A DNA stretch of 64,000 nucleotides from PALSA-612 sp963711315 (GTDB lineage: Bacteria; Actinomycetota; Thermoleophilia; Gaiellales; Gaiellaceae): contig CAVQDQ010000003.1 of the NCBI GenBank assembly GCA_963711315.1, forward strand, positions 186,001 to 250,000, written 5' to 3'. The notes below the pieces were generated by a model. The model worked only from the letters and a program-made list of their open reading frames with translations. It did not search any database and was not told the DNA's origin. Below are positions 24,864 through 33,466 of the stretch, one piece after another. The position numbers were made by a program, and so were the translations under genes. The first letter of the stretch is position 1. Each line of letters opens with the position of its first letter.

Positions 24864-25848
24864 ATGCGCATCTTCTCGGGCATCCGCGCATCGGGCGATA
24901 AGACCCTCGGCAACTACAGCGGGGGCTACCGCCAGTACCGGGCAACGCAGGAGCAGGGAGACGCGGTGTTCTGCATCGTCGACCTCCACTCGATCACGAC
25001 GGCCTATGAACCGGAGGCGCTCCACGAGGCGACGCTGGCGGGTGCGGGGATGCTGTTCGCCACCGGCATCGACCCCGAGCGCTCGATCGTCTTCGCGCAG
25101 AGCCACGTGCCTGCGCACGCCGAGGCGGCCTGGCTCCTGAGCAGCGCTGCGGCCTTCGGGGAGCTGCGCCGCATGACGCAGTTCAAGGACAAGTCGGCGG
25201 AACAGGAATTCGTGTCAGCCGGCCTCTTCAACTACCCGGTGCTAATGGCGGGCGACATCCTGCTCTACCAGACCGACATCGTCCCGGTCGGCGAGGACCA
25301 GCGCCAGCACATCGAGCTGGCCCGGAACATCGCCGAGCGGTTCAACCAGCGCTACGGCGAGATGTTCACGGTGCCCAAGGGTGTCTTCCCGGAGGAGGGC
25401 GCCCGCATCAAGAACCTCCAGGAGCCTGAGCGGTTGATGTCCACCTCGGCCGGCGCGCCGCAAGGTGTGGTGCGCATGATCGATCGCGCCGGAGGTGATC
25501 CGCAAGAAGTTCAAGACGGCAGTCACCGACTCCGGGCGAGACGTCGTCCACGACCCGGAGGCGAAGCCGGGCGTCTCCAATCTCATCGAGATCATGTCGG
25601 TGGCGACCGGTGCGTCCATCCCCGAGATCCAGGCGCGCTACGACGGCCAGGGGTACGGACCGTTCAAGGACGACGTGGCAGAGGCGGTCGTCGAGTTGCT
25701 CGCACCGATCCAGGAGCGCTACCGCGAGCTGCGCGCCGACGACGAAGGGCTGCGGCGGCTGCTGGCGATGGGCGCGGAGAAGGCGGCCGCGGAGTCCGCG
25801 CCGACACTCGCGCGCATGTACGACGTGATGGGCTTCGTCAGGCGCTGA
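24864..25848 (+). CDS. trpS: Tryptophanyl-tRNA synthetase, one frameshift
   Basis: This class I synthetase has FSGIRASGDKTLGNYSGGYRQY (TLGN as the HIGH-type motif), DLHSITT, MAGDILLYQTDIVPVGEDQ and ERLMSTS in place of KMSKS. Near 25485 an extra C breaks the frame after VRMID. Deleting it gives APEVIRKKFKTAVTDSG and runs through GVSNLIEIMSVATG to the end at 25848. Corrected length is about 327 residues, the normal size. As an essential gene it is unlikely to be truly broken. Its start follows a GATAAT box by 6 nt; it ends overlapping the convergent rluB stop. Confidence 0.92.
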
Positions 25849-26528
25849 GCTCTCGCAACGCCCGCACCTCGTCAGCCGTCAGCTCTCGCCATTCACCCGG
25901 GTCGAGGCCGTCGAGGGTGAGCGTTGCGTAGCGCGAGCGGTGCAGGCGCCCGACGGAATGTCCGACCGCCTCGCACATCCGTTTGACCTGGTGCTTGCGG
26001 CCCTCGTGCAGCGTGAGCTCGAGCCTGGAAGGGCCAAGGCGGCGGACCTCGGCCGGCGCTGTGGGGCCGTCCTCCAGCTCCACGCCTTCGGCCAGCTTCC
26101 GTAACGCGTCGTCGGAAGGCGAGCCTTCGACCTCCACCTCGTAGACCTTGTCCACCTCGTAGCGCGGGTGCGCGAGCCGGTGCGCGAGGCCGCCGTCGTT
26201 CGTGAGCAACAGTGCGCCGGTCGTGTCCGACGTCGAGGCGGCCGACCGGCACGACGCGGGCCTCGTGATCGACGAGCTCGACGACCGTCGGCCGGCCGCC
26301 CGGATCGCGTGCGGTCGTCACGACGCCGGGGGGCTTGTGGAGGAGCACGTATGCCAGCCTCTGCTTCGTCACGGGCCTGCCGTCCACCTCGACGGTGTCG
26401 TCGCCGGTGACGAACGTGTTCAGCTGCCCCGGCTCGCCGTTCACCGTCACCCTTCCCGCGACGATGAGCTCGTCGGCCTTGCGCCGCGACGCCACCCCTG
26501 CACGACCCAGGAAAGCGTTCAGCCGCAT
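25838..26528 (-). CDS. rluB: Ribosomal large-subunit pseudouridine synthase RluB family, one frameshift
   Basis: The N-terminal S4 domain (MRLNAFLGRAGVASRRKADELI) is followed by a pseudouridine synthase: VLLHKPPGVVTTARDPGGRPTV and VPVGRLD with the catalytic Asp. One extra G near 26228 breaks the frame. Removing it gives VGRLDVDTTGALLLTNDGGL and then YEVEVEGSPSDDALRKL and HEGRKHQVKRMCEAVGHSV. Corrected length is about 229 residues. RluB and RsuA act on large and small rRNA respectively; the genomic context near scpAB favours RluB. Confidence 0.88.
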
Positions 26529-26548
26529 TCAGCTATTCTCGCCGCCTC

Positions 26549-27069
26549 GTGAAGTGGCTTGTCGTTGGCATCGCCATCGTCGCCGTCGCCGTCGCAGGTG
26601 TCTTTGCCGGGCTGTACTTCACGAAGGACTCGGAGTCGAAGCAGGTCGCCGTCCAGCCGTGCGGCGACGAGAAGGTCTTCGGCCACATCAGGTCGCTCGT
26701 GCGCAAGGGCGACCACTACGAGCTGCGGTTCGATCCGGCTTTCTGGTTGAACGGGGTGACCGCCAACACGGCCGCCGCCGAGGACGGCGCAGTCGAGCCG
26801 GGCGAGCCCGTGCCCAACGATTACTACATCCTCGACGAGAGCCGGCGCACCCTGAAGTACCTCGTGCGTCCCGGAGCGCACTGTGACGGTTCTGGTCAAC
26901 AACAGGACCGGGATCCTCTCCACCCCGATCACCGTGTCCGAGCTCGGGGAGATCGTTCAAACTGGCAAGAGCAGCCGCCGGAAGCTCTTCGAGTCACTCG
27001 AGAGCGGCGTGTGGATCCGCTATCCGGATCGACACCGTCTGCGCGCTCGACCAGCAGTACAGACCGTAG
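26549..27069 (+). CDS. Membrane-anchored hypothetical protein, two frameshifts
   Basis: The GTG start opens with an N-terminal anchor (KWLVVGIAIVAVAVAGVFAGLY), then an extracytoplasmic domain with FGHIRSLVRKGDHYELRFDP and NDYYILDESRRTLKYLV. Extra bases near 26880 and 27024 break the frame. Correcting both gives PVTVLVNNRTGI-type, SELGEIVQTG and a final IDTVCALDQQYRP, about 172 residues. Two Cys, one early and one near the end, could pair outside the cell. No family recognised. It is divergent from rluB by 20 bp and convergent with the thioredoxin-like gene. Confidence 0.55.
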
Positions 27070-27072
27070 CGT

Positions 27073-27649
27073 CTAGTAGAGGGCCGTGGCGAGCTGCTTG
27101 CGGTAGCGCGTGGAGAGCTCGTGCTCCTGGCCGAGCTCCTCGAACAGCGCCACCATCAGCTCGCGGACGCGATCGCGTTCCTCTCCATCGGTGCTTCGCA
27201 CCTGCTCGAGCAGCAGCTGGAGCGCGCGCTCGTGGTCTCCGGCCTCGAGCGCCGCAAGCACGTCCGGCTGCTCGCCTGACTCGCGGAGCTCCTCGAGCAG
27301 CCGTTCGCCGGCAGTCGGCCCCGACAGCTCGTCGAGGAACTCGCCGACGCCCTGCGCCGAGCGGACGCCGACAAACTCCGAGACGACCTGGCCGTTACGA
27401 AATGCCTTCACGGCGGGAATGCCGCTGATGCGCATAGTGCGCCGCCAGCTCGGGATTGGCATCCACGTCGACCTTGGCGAGCGCAACTTCGCCGGAGCGG
27501 GCGTCGACCTCGCTCTCGAGCACCGGCGCCAGCGCCTTGCAGGGCCCGCACCAGTCGGCCCAGAAGTCGACGACGACCGGAAGCTCATGCGAGCGCTCGA
27601 GGACGTCGCGGTAGAAGGTCTCGTCGGTGACGTCCATGCCGCCCGCCAC
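27073..27649 (-). CDS. Thioredoxin-TPR protein (YbbN/CnoX-like), one frameshift
   Basis: The N-terminal thioredoxin domain has VVVDFWADWCGPCKALAP (WCGPC active site). One extra C near 27430 breaks the frame at ELAAHYA; removing it gives ISGIPAVKAFRNGQVVSEFVG with the cis-Pro. A helical C-terminal part (LLEELRESGEQPDVLAALEAGD, ELMVALFEELG) resembles TPR repeats of YbbN/CnoX, a chaperone-like thioredoxin. Corrected length is about 191 residues, shorter than E. coli YbbN (about 280). It is the last gene of lgt-scpA-scpB. Confidence 0.82.
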
Positions 27650-27666
27650 GTTACCGAGCCGCGCCG

Positions 27667-28278
27667 TTACGCGGGGCGGCGCTCGGCGACAGCCTCGAGC
27701 CGGCCGCGGATCTCGTCTGCGTCCTGACCGAGATCGTCGAGCCTCGGGAGCTCGGAGAGGGCTTCGAGACCGAAAACACGCTCGAACAGCTCGGTCGTCC
27801 GATAGCGAATCGCGCCGCCGAGGCCCGGCTCACGGCCGGCCTCGACGACGAGCCCCCGCTCGACGAGCCCGGAGACGACGGTGTCGGCGGCCACGCCGCG
27901 AATCCGCGCGATGTCGGGGCGCGTGCAGGGCCCCAGATAGGCCACGACGGCGAGCGTCTCGAGCGCAGCCTGTGAGAGCCCGCGCTCGACCGGCCGCTCG
28001 ACGAGGCGTGCGCAGGCAGCTGCTTCACCACGTGCAGCTCGGAAGGCGTAACCACCGGCGACGTGCTCCAGCACGATGCCGCTGCGTCCTTCGGAATAGC
28101 GCTCGCCGAGGAGATGCAGCGCCGCCTCCACGCGGGTCTCGTCCTCCTGGGCAGCAGCAGCCAGCTCGTCGGCGGGAAGCGGCGCAGACGCGATCACGAG
28201 CAGGGCCTCGAGCGTCCGGCTGAGCTGCCCGAGCGGCTCCGCGTCGACCAGTCGTAGGGTCGCGGCCTCGTGCGTCAT
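27667..28278 (-). CDS. scpB: Segregation and condensation protein B
   Basis: This 203-residue ScpB has two winged-helix domains: ALLVIASAPLPADELAAAA in the first and LSQAALETLAVVAYLGPCTRPD with RGVAADTVVSGLVERGLV in the second. It binds the ScpA kleisin of the SMC condensin complex. The start ATG overlaps scpA as ATGA. Length and order scpA-scpB are normal. Confidence 0.93.
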   Translation of the reverse strand: MTHEAATLRLVDAEPLGQLSRTLEALLVIASAPLPADELAAAAQEDETRVEAALHLLGERYSEGRSGIVLEHVAGGYAFRAARGEAAACARLVERPVERGLSQAALETLAVVAYLGPCTRPDIARIRGVAADTVVSGLVERGLVVEAGREPGLGGAIRYRTTELFERVFGLEALSELPRLDDLGQDADEIRGRLEAVAERRPA

Positions 28279-29009
28279 GCGGCACTCCTTTCGACGTCCG
28301 GACGACAGACTCCTATCGGCCCGAAGGCCTCCCGCTGCTCGATGCGTAGCTCGTCGAGCTTGCGCAGCTCGAGCAGCGCGAGGAACGCCGACGCCTGCTC
28401 GAGCCGCGTGAGGCCGCGCAGCTCCTCGTCGAAGCCGAATCTCCGGCGACTGCGAAGCACGGCGCGGAAGCGCTCGAGGAAGCGTGCTACCGGCGGAAAC
28501 GTCAGTTGCATGTGGGCGAGAGACACCTGCGGGGGCTCGGTGGCGAGCTGTCGGAGGGCGGCGGCGAGATCATTCGGATCCTGCGCGGCGAGCCGGAGCT
28601 CCGGCTGCGGCGCGAGCGGCGCCGGCCCGAGGCGAAAGTAGCGGTCAGCCTCGCCGTCGAGACGCTCGGAGAGCCACGCGGCCGCCGACTTCATGCGACG
28701 GTACGCCTCCAGGCGCTCGGCCAGCTCCTCTGCGGCCTCCTCGGGGCTCAGCTCGGCGAGGTCGGTGGCGGCGTCCGGGAAGAGCTCGCGGGCCTTGATC
28801 TCGAGCATGGCTCCCACGAGCACGAGGAACTCGCCGCAGGCCTCCAGGTCCAGCCTGCCATCGTCCTCGAGCAGCCCGGCGAAGGACGTGACGATGTCGG
28901 CGACGTCCACCTCGGCGAGCCGCAGCTCCTCCTTGAGGATCAGGGTCAGCAGCAGGTCGAACGGGCCCTCGAACGTGTCGAGGTCGAGGTCCAGCACAGG
29001 GGCTGTCAC
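28275..29009 (-). CDS. scpA: Segregation and condensation protein A
   Basis: This 244-residue kleisin bridges SMC heads. The N terminus LDTFEGPFDLLLTLILKEEL and the following IVTSFAGLLED, EFLVLVGAMLEIKARELFP are diagnostic. The C-terminal winged helix ends with ASAFLALLELRKLDELRIEQ. The GTG at 29009 is chosen because 35 upstream codons are an Arg/Pro-rich shadow of lgt. It is 10 bp downstream of lgt. Confidence 0.93.
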   Translation of the reverse strand: MTAPVLDLDLDTFEGPFDLLLTLILKEELRLAEVDVADIVTSFAGLLEDDGRLDLEACGEFLVLVGAMLEIKARELFPDAATDLAELSPEEAAEELAERLEAYRRMKSAAAWLSERLDGEADRYFRLGPAPLAPQPELRLAAQDPNDLAAALRQLATEPPQVSLAHMQLTFPPVARFLERFRAVLRSRRRFGFDEELRGLTRLEQASAFLALLELRKLDELRIEQREAFGPIGVCRPDVERSAA

Positions 29010-29019
29010 CCGCGGGAGG

Positions 29020-29925
29020 CTAGCGAGGCGGGCGGACGCGTCCCTTGGGGACGGCCATCGCCGGACCGCCCGGTTGCACTCCTCCGGGGGCGATGACGCT
29101 CGGCGTCGGGCCACGGTGCTTGCGGATGAACTGCCACCAGATGAAGAACGCCGTCGAGCAGGCGAAGAGAACGGCGGCCACCCAGAAGTTCAGCCGCTGG
29201 CCGAGGAACTCGTGCGAGGGGTCGATGCGCAGCTGCTCCTCGAAGAGCCGGCCGAGCGTGTACCACGAGATGTAGAGAGCGAACAGCGCGGGCGGGCGGA
29301 CGCGGATCAGCCGCTCCACGAGCAGCAGCACGCCGACGCCGATGAGGTTGTAGGTGAACTCGTAGAGGAAGATCGGGTGGAAGTTCCGGCTGCAGCCCGT
29401 CGCGAGATCGATGTAGTTGGCGGGGCAGTGCTCGGCGTCGATGTCGAGCGCCCAGGGTAGGTCCGTCGGCTTGCCGAACAGCTCCTGGTTCCACCAGTTG
29501 CCCCAGCGTCCGACTGCCTGGGCGAGTAGGAGCCCAGGCGCCAGACAGTCGGCAAACAGCGCGATGCTCTGGCCGGAGCGCCAGACGACGATGCCGCCGG
29601 CGATGACACCGAAGAGGATGCCGCCCCAGATTCCGAGCCCTCCTTCCCAGACCGCGACGGGCCCCCACCACTCGTCCGGCAGCTGGTCGTAGCTCGTGAC
29701 CACGTGGTAGAGCCGCGCGCCGACGATGCCTGCCGCAACGCCCCAGACGGCGGCGCGCAGCACGAGGTCCCAGTCGCCGCCGCGCCTCGTCCAGCGCAGG
29801 CCGGTGAGCGCGATCGCGCAGACGATGGCGACGAGCAGCGTGATCCCGTACATGTGGATCGACAGCGGCCCGATGTCCAGGGTGCCGGTCGACGGCGACG
29901 GGAACGTTGCGAGGAGGCTCGACAT
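29020..29925 (-). CDS. lgt: Prolipoprotein diacylglyceryl transferase
   Basis: This 301-residue inner-membrane enzyme transfers diacylglycerol to the lipobox Cys of prolipoproteins. About seven hydrophobic segments are present, with IHMYGITLLVAIVCAIALT near the start, GIVGARLYHVVT, the Lgt signature region AQAVGRWGNWWNQELFGKPT and HPIFLYEFTYNL. A ~30-residue Pro/Gly-rich cytoplasmic tail follows the last segment. It heads the lgt-scpA-scpB-thioredoxin unit. Confidence 0.95.
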   Translation of the reverse strand: MSSLLATFPSPSTGTLDIGPLSIHMYGITLLVAIVCAIALTGLRWTRRGGDWDLVLRAAVWGVAAGIVGARLYHVVTSYDQLPDEWWGPVAVWEGGLGIWGGILFGVIAGGIVVWRSGQSIALFADCLAPGLLLAQAVGRWGNWWNQELFGKPTDLPWALDIDAEHCPANYIDLATGCSRNFHPIFLYEFTYNLIGVGVLLLVERLIRVRPPALFALYISWYTLGRLFEEQLRIDPSHEFLGQRLNFWVAAVLFACSTAFFIWWQFIRKHRGPTPSVIAPGGVQPGGPAMAVPKGRVRPPR

Positions 29926-29960
29926 CGAGCCGCATTCTGCCCGGTTTGAGCGGACGAGGT

Positions 29961-30167
29961 CTAGAGAAGGATTCGCGCGGCCAAATCAGGGGGGCAGCCG
30001 CGCTGGACGAGCTCGAGGGCGAGGTGGAGGTCGACCTCGGCGTGCTCGGCCAGGTCCACGGCGATGAGCGGCTCGTAGCCGGCCTTCAGCAGCTCGCACG
30101 CGCGCCAGGCGGTGACGCGCTCGGACTCGGTGTCGAGGTTCAGCTCCGTGTCGGCCGCGTTCGTCAC
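29961..30167 (-). CDS. Small conserved-looking hypothetical protein (68 aa)
   Basis: The GTG start at 30167 gives an acidic, helical protein with ERVTAWRACELLKAGYEPL, IAVDLAEHAEVDLHLALELV and QRGCPPDLAARILL. No membrane segment. A TTG at 30224 would add 19 Arg/Glu-rich residues and is less likely. The helix-turn-helix-like spacing of its three helices suggests a protein-interaction module, but I do not recognise a family. Confidence 0.55.
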   Translation of the reverse strand: MTNAADTELNLDTESERVTAWRACELLKAGYEPLIAVDLAEHAEVDLHLALELVQRGCPPDLAARILL

Positions 30168-30298
30168 AGGACGTACTTCGGTTCTCTCTCCCCGTTCTGA
30201 TTCCCCCCTTTGAGGGGTGCTCAACGGCGGGGGACAGACCTTTCTTGCACAGATTTGTGATTACACCGGACTCGATGGGCTCCCGAGCGACAGGGCAG

Positions 30299-30328
30299 AC
30301 GCGCGTCCATGTCAGGCAGGACGCGCGT
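30299..30328. repeat. Perfect 10-bp inverted repeat upstream of a GNAT gene
   Basis: Arms ACGCGCGTCC and GGACGCGCGT flank a 10-nt loop (ATGTCAGGCA). It lies about 50 bp before the GNAT start in a 209-bp gap that otherwise holds nothing recognisable. It could be a terminator-like stem or an operator; no T-run follows. Confidence 0.55.
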
Positions 30329-30376
30329 AGACTCCATCGCTCGTCGGCCGCGCAACGACAGTGAACGGAGGTTGCA

Positions 30377-30976
30377 ATGAGCGGGTACGCGATCCGGGCG
30401 CTTGATGCCTCGACCTGGGATGCGTTCGCCCGTCTCGCTGAGAAGCACAAGGGCGGTGGGTTTGGTTGCTGGTGCACGTGGTTCCATTCGCGCGAGGGCA
30501 GGCCCGAGGGCGAGGTTGGCCGCCCGTGGAAGGAGCGTCTCGTTCGCGAGGGGAACGCTCATGCGGCCCTGGTCTTCGACGACGGCGCGGCGGTGGCATG
30601 GTGTCAATACGGTTCTCCCGAGGAGCTTCCGCGGATCCACCACCGGAAGGAGTACGAGGCGACCCGCACGGATGAGCCACCCGACTATCGGATCACGTGC
30701 ATCTTCGTGGACAGGGACTATCGACGGAAAGGCGTCGCAGGTGTCGCGCTGCGTGGCGCCCTCGACCTGATCGCAAAGGCGGGCGGTGGCGTGGTCGAGG
30801 GCTACCCGCAGGACACGCAGGGCAAGAAGATTTCGTCCACGTTTCTCTACAACACCACGCGCAGCCTCTATGAGCAGACCGGCTTCAGCTACGACCGGCC
30901 CAAGGGTAAGAACCACTGCGTGATGCGCCGCACGGTTTCCGCCGCCAAGAAGCCTCGACGCGCCCGCGCCGGGTGA
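30377..30976 (+). CDS. GNAT family N-acetyltransferase
   Basis: This 199-residue protein has the GNAT core: YRITCIFVDRDYRRKGVAGVALRGAL contains the R/Q-x-x-G-x-G/A acetyl-CoA loop (RRKGVAG). A Cys/Trp-rich N-terminal segment (GGFGCWCTWFH) and a basic C-terminal tail flank it. A GGAGG Shine-Dalgarno sequence precedes the ATG, unlike the leaderless neighbours. Its codon use is less GC-biased (many AAG, ATT, TTT), suggesting possible acquisition. The substrate is unknown. Confidence 0.85.
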   Translation: MSGYAIRALDASTWDAFARLAEKHKGGGFGCWCTWFHSREGRPEGEVGRPWKERLVREGNAHAALVFDDGAAVAWCQYGSPEELPRIHHRKEYEATRTDEPPDYRITCIFVDRDYRRKGVAGVALRGALDLIAKAGGGVVEGYPQDTQGKKISSTFLYNTTRSLYEQTGFSYDRPKGKNHCVMRRTVSAAKKPRRARAG

Positions 30977-31050
30977 CATTCGCGAACGCTGCCCAGGCGA
31001 GGGTTCGCCTCCCAACAACGGCTCTGACCCCTCTGCTCTCGTACGGAACT

Positions 31051-31731
31051 CAGCGAACCGTGCGGGCGAGCTCGAGCGCCTGCGCCTTGGTGAACCGTCC
31101 CTCGAGCCGCAACGTCAGGCCGCCCTGCTCCCAGAGCAGAGTGTTCCCGGACAGCCTCGGCATTCCGAACGGCTCGGTGACGACATGCCGGCCCTCCAAC
31201 CAGATGCCCGGGCTGCCCGTCCACCTCGACGCGCTCCACGCGCTGGTCGATCTGCACCTGCTTCTCGATCACGCCGCCGTTCGTCTCGGTGAGGCGGAGC
31301 CGCACATCCGGCCTGCCGTAGAGCAGGACGACGAAGTACGGGCTGAAACGATTGATGCGTATGCCGTCGGGCGGGTCGAGGTCCGACGGCAGCAGCGGCC
31401 GGAAACCGACGACGCGCTCAGCCTCCGCCAGCGTCACCGACTCGCCGAAGAGGTGGGGCTTGGTCGAAGCCGGCGGCAACTCGTCGACGCGAATCACCGT
31501 GACACCCTTCAAGCCGAGGAAGCGCAACACCGCCGTGCGCGCATCCGGCACGGCCATCGTCGCGGCCAGCCCGATGACCAGCACGAGCGCCGCCACGCCG
31601 GCGAGCCTCAGCCACCTGCCGGCGTGCGTCGGCTTGCCTAGTCGGGCGAGAACAGCCGGGGCAAGATCGCGTTCTGCAGGCAGGTCGAGAACAGCCCCCA
31701 GTGCTCTCAGCTCGCGCTCGAGGTCAGGCAA
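31051..31731 (-). CDS. Anti-sigma-factor-like membrane protein, one frameshift
   Basis: The gene overlaps the ECF sigma gene by 8 nt. The protein has a short cytoplasmic N terminus (LERELRALGAVLDLP), one membrane span (WLRLAGVAALVLVIGLAATMAV) and an extracytoplasmic domain. One extra G near 31209 breaks the frame at VDGQPG. Deleting it gives IWLEGRHVVTEPFGMPRL and a final TKAQALELARTVR, about 226 residues. It lacks the HxxxCxxC zinc motif of classic anti-sigma factors, so the assignment rests on position and topology. Confidence 0.7.
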
Positions 31732-32284
31732 CCTGCACCTCCAGCTCGGCCCGCAACCGCTCGAGCGCGCGCGACAGACGCGACTTCACGGTGCCGCGCT
31801 TCCAGCCCAGCGCCGCCGCCGTGTCCTCCTCGGACAGATCGAGGAGGTAGCGGCACGCGATGACCTCGCGGTCCTCGCTACGCAGCCGGTTGAGCGCCGC
31901 CATGAGCTCGTCCCGCCGCTCGGCGGAGAGGAGGGCCGACTCGGGGGACGGAGCCGCGTCCTCCACGCCTGCGCTCGTCGCAGCACGCACGGTGAGCGCT
32001 TCCCTCCTCCCCGCCGCGCGGCGGCGGTTCCGGGCCTCGTTGGCCACGATCTTCAGCAGCCACGGCCGGAAGGGCGCTCCCTGGCGGAATCGGCCGAGCG
32101 CGCGAAAGGCTTTGACGAAGGCGTCCTGCGCCGCCTCCTGCGCATCCTCAGCCACGCCGGTGAAGACGTAGGCGGTGCGAAAGGCAATCCCCTGGTGCAT
32201 GCGAACGAGCTCCTCGTAGGCGTCCTCGTCGCCCCGCTGCGCGCGGAGGACGAGCTCGGACTCGTCGAGTGGCCGGCCCACCAC
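31724..32284 (-). CDS. RNA polymerase ECF-family sigma factor
   Basis: This 186-residue sigma-70 factor has region 2 (LVRMHQGIAFRTAYVFTGVA, AQDAFVKAFRALGRFRQGAPF, PWLLKIVANEARNRRR) and region 4 (LMAALNRLRSEDREVIACRYL, LSEEDTAAALGWKRGTVKSRL). A ~40-residue linker separates them. It is coupled to the membrane protein downstream, and a secreted protein lies 51 bp upstream. It may respond to an envelope signal; its own promoter is not evident. Confidence 0.92.
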   Translation of the reverse strand: MVGRPLDESELVLRAQRGDEDAYEELVRMHQGIAFRTAYVFTGVAEDAQEAAQDAFVKAFRALGRFRQGAPFRPWLLKIVANEARNRRRAAGRREALTVRAATSAGVEDAAPSPESALLSAERRDELMAALNRLRSEDREVIACRYLLDLSEEDTAAALGWKRGTVKSRLSRALERLRAELEVQVA

Positions 32285-32335
32285 CGTCCGTAGTACACCG
32301 CACGGTGTGGGCCGGTTCCACTCCGAGCCCTCGCG

Positions 32336-32836
32336 TCAGCTCTGAGTCGCCAGTCGGCGCCCTCGCTGTCGCGCGAGCATGGCTGCCGCGCCTGCGACGA
32401 GCGCGATGGCCGCCAGCACGAATGGCCATGTGGGAACTCCGCCCCCTCCGCCCGTGCCGGGTGAGATGTCGACGGCGGCGTACGTGTGCGTCTGCGAGTA
32501 GCCGTAGCCGGTTGCCGTGAGCCCATCGCTCACCTCGTAGCGCCACGAGCCCGCCTTGGGAAACACGACGTGCGCAACGTACGCGCCCGTCGTTCGGGCC
32601 GGTTTCGCCTTGAACGTCTGTGTGCCGCCCTGGCCACGAATCGTGATCGACGGCGCGGCGCCGTCGGTCGGGGTGCGTCCGTGCCGCAGCACGGTCAGCT
32701 GCGCCGTCCAGGTCTCTTCTGCCTGCAGCCCAGCGGGCGGCGGTGCGAGCACGACGGTCGCCCAGCCACCCGCCTGCGCGGCCGCTGGCACCACGAGCGT
32801 CGAGGCAAGTGCAACGGCGATGGCGATCCTCCGCAT
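32336..32836 (-). CDS. Secreted YtkA/FixH-like protein with C-terminal anchor
   Basis: This 166-residue protein has an N-terminal signal peptide (RRIAIAVALASTLVVPAAAQA), a beta-rich domain with WTAQLTVLRHGRTPTDGA, GTQTFKAKPARTTGAYVAHVVFPKAGSWRYEV, and a Gly/Thr linker before a C-terminal membrane span (FVLAAIALVAGAAAMLA). The pattern matches YtkA-like/FixH-type extracytoplasmic domains. A GGAGG Shine-Dalgarno sequence is 5 nt before the ATG. It may share a transcript with the ECF sigma gene. Confidence 0.75.
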   Translation of the reverse strand: MRRIAIAVALASTLVVPAAAQAGGWATVVLAPPPAGLQAEETWTAQLTVLRHGRTPTDGAAPSITIRGQGGTQTFKAKPARTTGAYVAHVVFPKAGSWRYEVSDGLTATGYGYSQTHTYAAVDISPGTGGGGGVPTWPFVLAAIALVAGAAAMLARQRGRRLATQS

Positions 32837-32876
32837 CAGTCCTCCTTCGTAGACGCCCTGCCTACACCGCCGCGGC

Positions 32877-32882
32877 TACGCT
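32877..32882 (+). promoter_or_regulatory. Putative -10 box of the VOC gene at 32889
   Basis: TACGCT, exactly 6 nt before the GTG start, no Shine-Dalgarno sequence: leaderless pattern. Confidence 0.5.
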
Positions 32883-32888
32883 GGTTCC

Positions 32889-33320
32889 GTGCCACGCCCC
32901 GTCGGGATCAACCACGTAGCCGTCGAAGTGGGCTCGATCGACGAGGCACTCGCGTTCTTCGAGCGGATCTTCGGCGAGCTGACCCTGCGCGGACGTGGCC
33001 GGCACATGGCCTTCATCGACCTCGGCGACCAGTTCATCGCCCTGGAAGCGGGGCGGACGCAGCCGCCCGACGGGGGACGACACATCGGCCTCGTCGTCGA
33101 CGACCAGGCGGCGACCGTGGAGCGCGCACGCGAGGCCGGAGCGCAGATAGTCGGCGGCCACGATTTCCTCGACCCCTGGGGCAACCACTGGCAGGTCGTC
33201 GACTACCGCGACATCCAGTTCACGAAGGCGCCGCCCGTGCTCGAGGGGATGGGCCTCGCCGGCCTCGAGAAGTCGGATAAGGCACTCGCGGAGCTCCGCG
33301 AGAAAGGCCTGGCGGACTAG
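32889..33320 (+). CDS. VOC family (glyoxalase/dioxygenase fold) protein
   Basis: This 143-residue single-module VOC protein has INHVAVEVGSIDEALAFFERIFGEL at the start, then HIGLVVDDQAATVERAREAGA and a DPWGNHWQVVDYRDI strand. VOC proteins include glyoxalases and ring-cleavage enzymes; the substrate cannot be read. It is transcribed alone from a leaderless-type promoter and is convergent with dnaE. Confidence 0.85.
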   Translation: MPRPVGINHVAVEVGSIDEALAFFERIFGELTLRGRGRHMAFIDLGDQFIALEAGRTQPPDGGRHIGLVVDDQAATVERAREAGAQIVGGHDFLDPWGNHWQVVDYRDIQFTKAPPVLEGMGLAGLEKSDKALAELREKGLAD

Positions 33321-33418
33321 AGCGAGAAGTTCACGAGGAAGAAGTCGTGCTTCGCAGCCAGGTAGTCATCGATCGAGCCGCCTTCGTGCTCACGCTTGAG
33401 GGCGTTGTTGTCCGACAT
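33317..33418 (-). CDS. Possible 33-aa protein after dnaE
   Basis: This short frame reads MSDNNALKREHEGGSIDDYL then AAKHDFFLVNFSL. The amino acid composition is protein-like rather than the Arg/Pro-rich composition of shadows here, and the frame also continues in the dnaE frame just past its stop. It ends on the VOC stop (CTAG palindrome). No Shine-Dalgarno sequence is seen. It may be a small gene or a remnant of a longer one. Confidence 0.35.
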   Translation of the reverse strand: MSDNNALKREHEGGSIDDYLAAKHDFFLVNFSL

Positions 33419-33466
33419 CACGAACGTGAGGCGGCCGACACGTCTCCAGTCTAGGAGCGTGCCGAG

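Noticed and set aside
30889..31731. 280-residue version of the anti-sigma-like protein running into the GNAT gene
   Set aside because: The last ~90 residues are Arg/His-rich shadow of the GNAT gene, read after a one-base insertion near 31209. The corrected frame stops at 31051.
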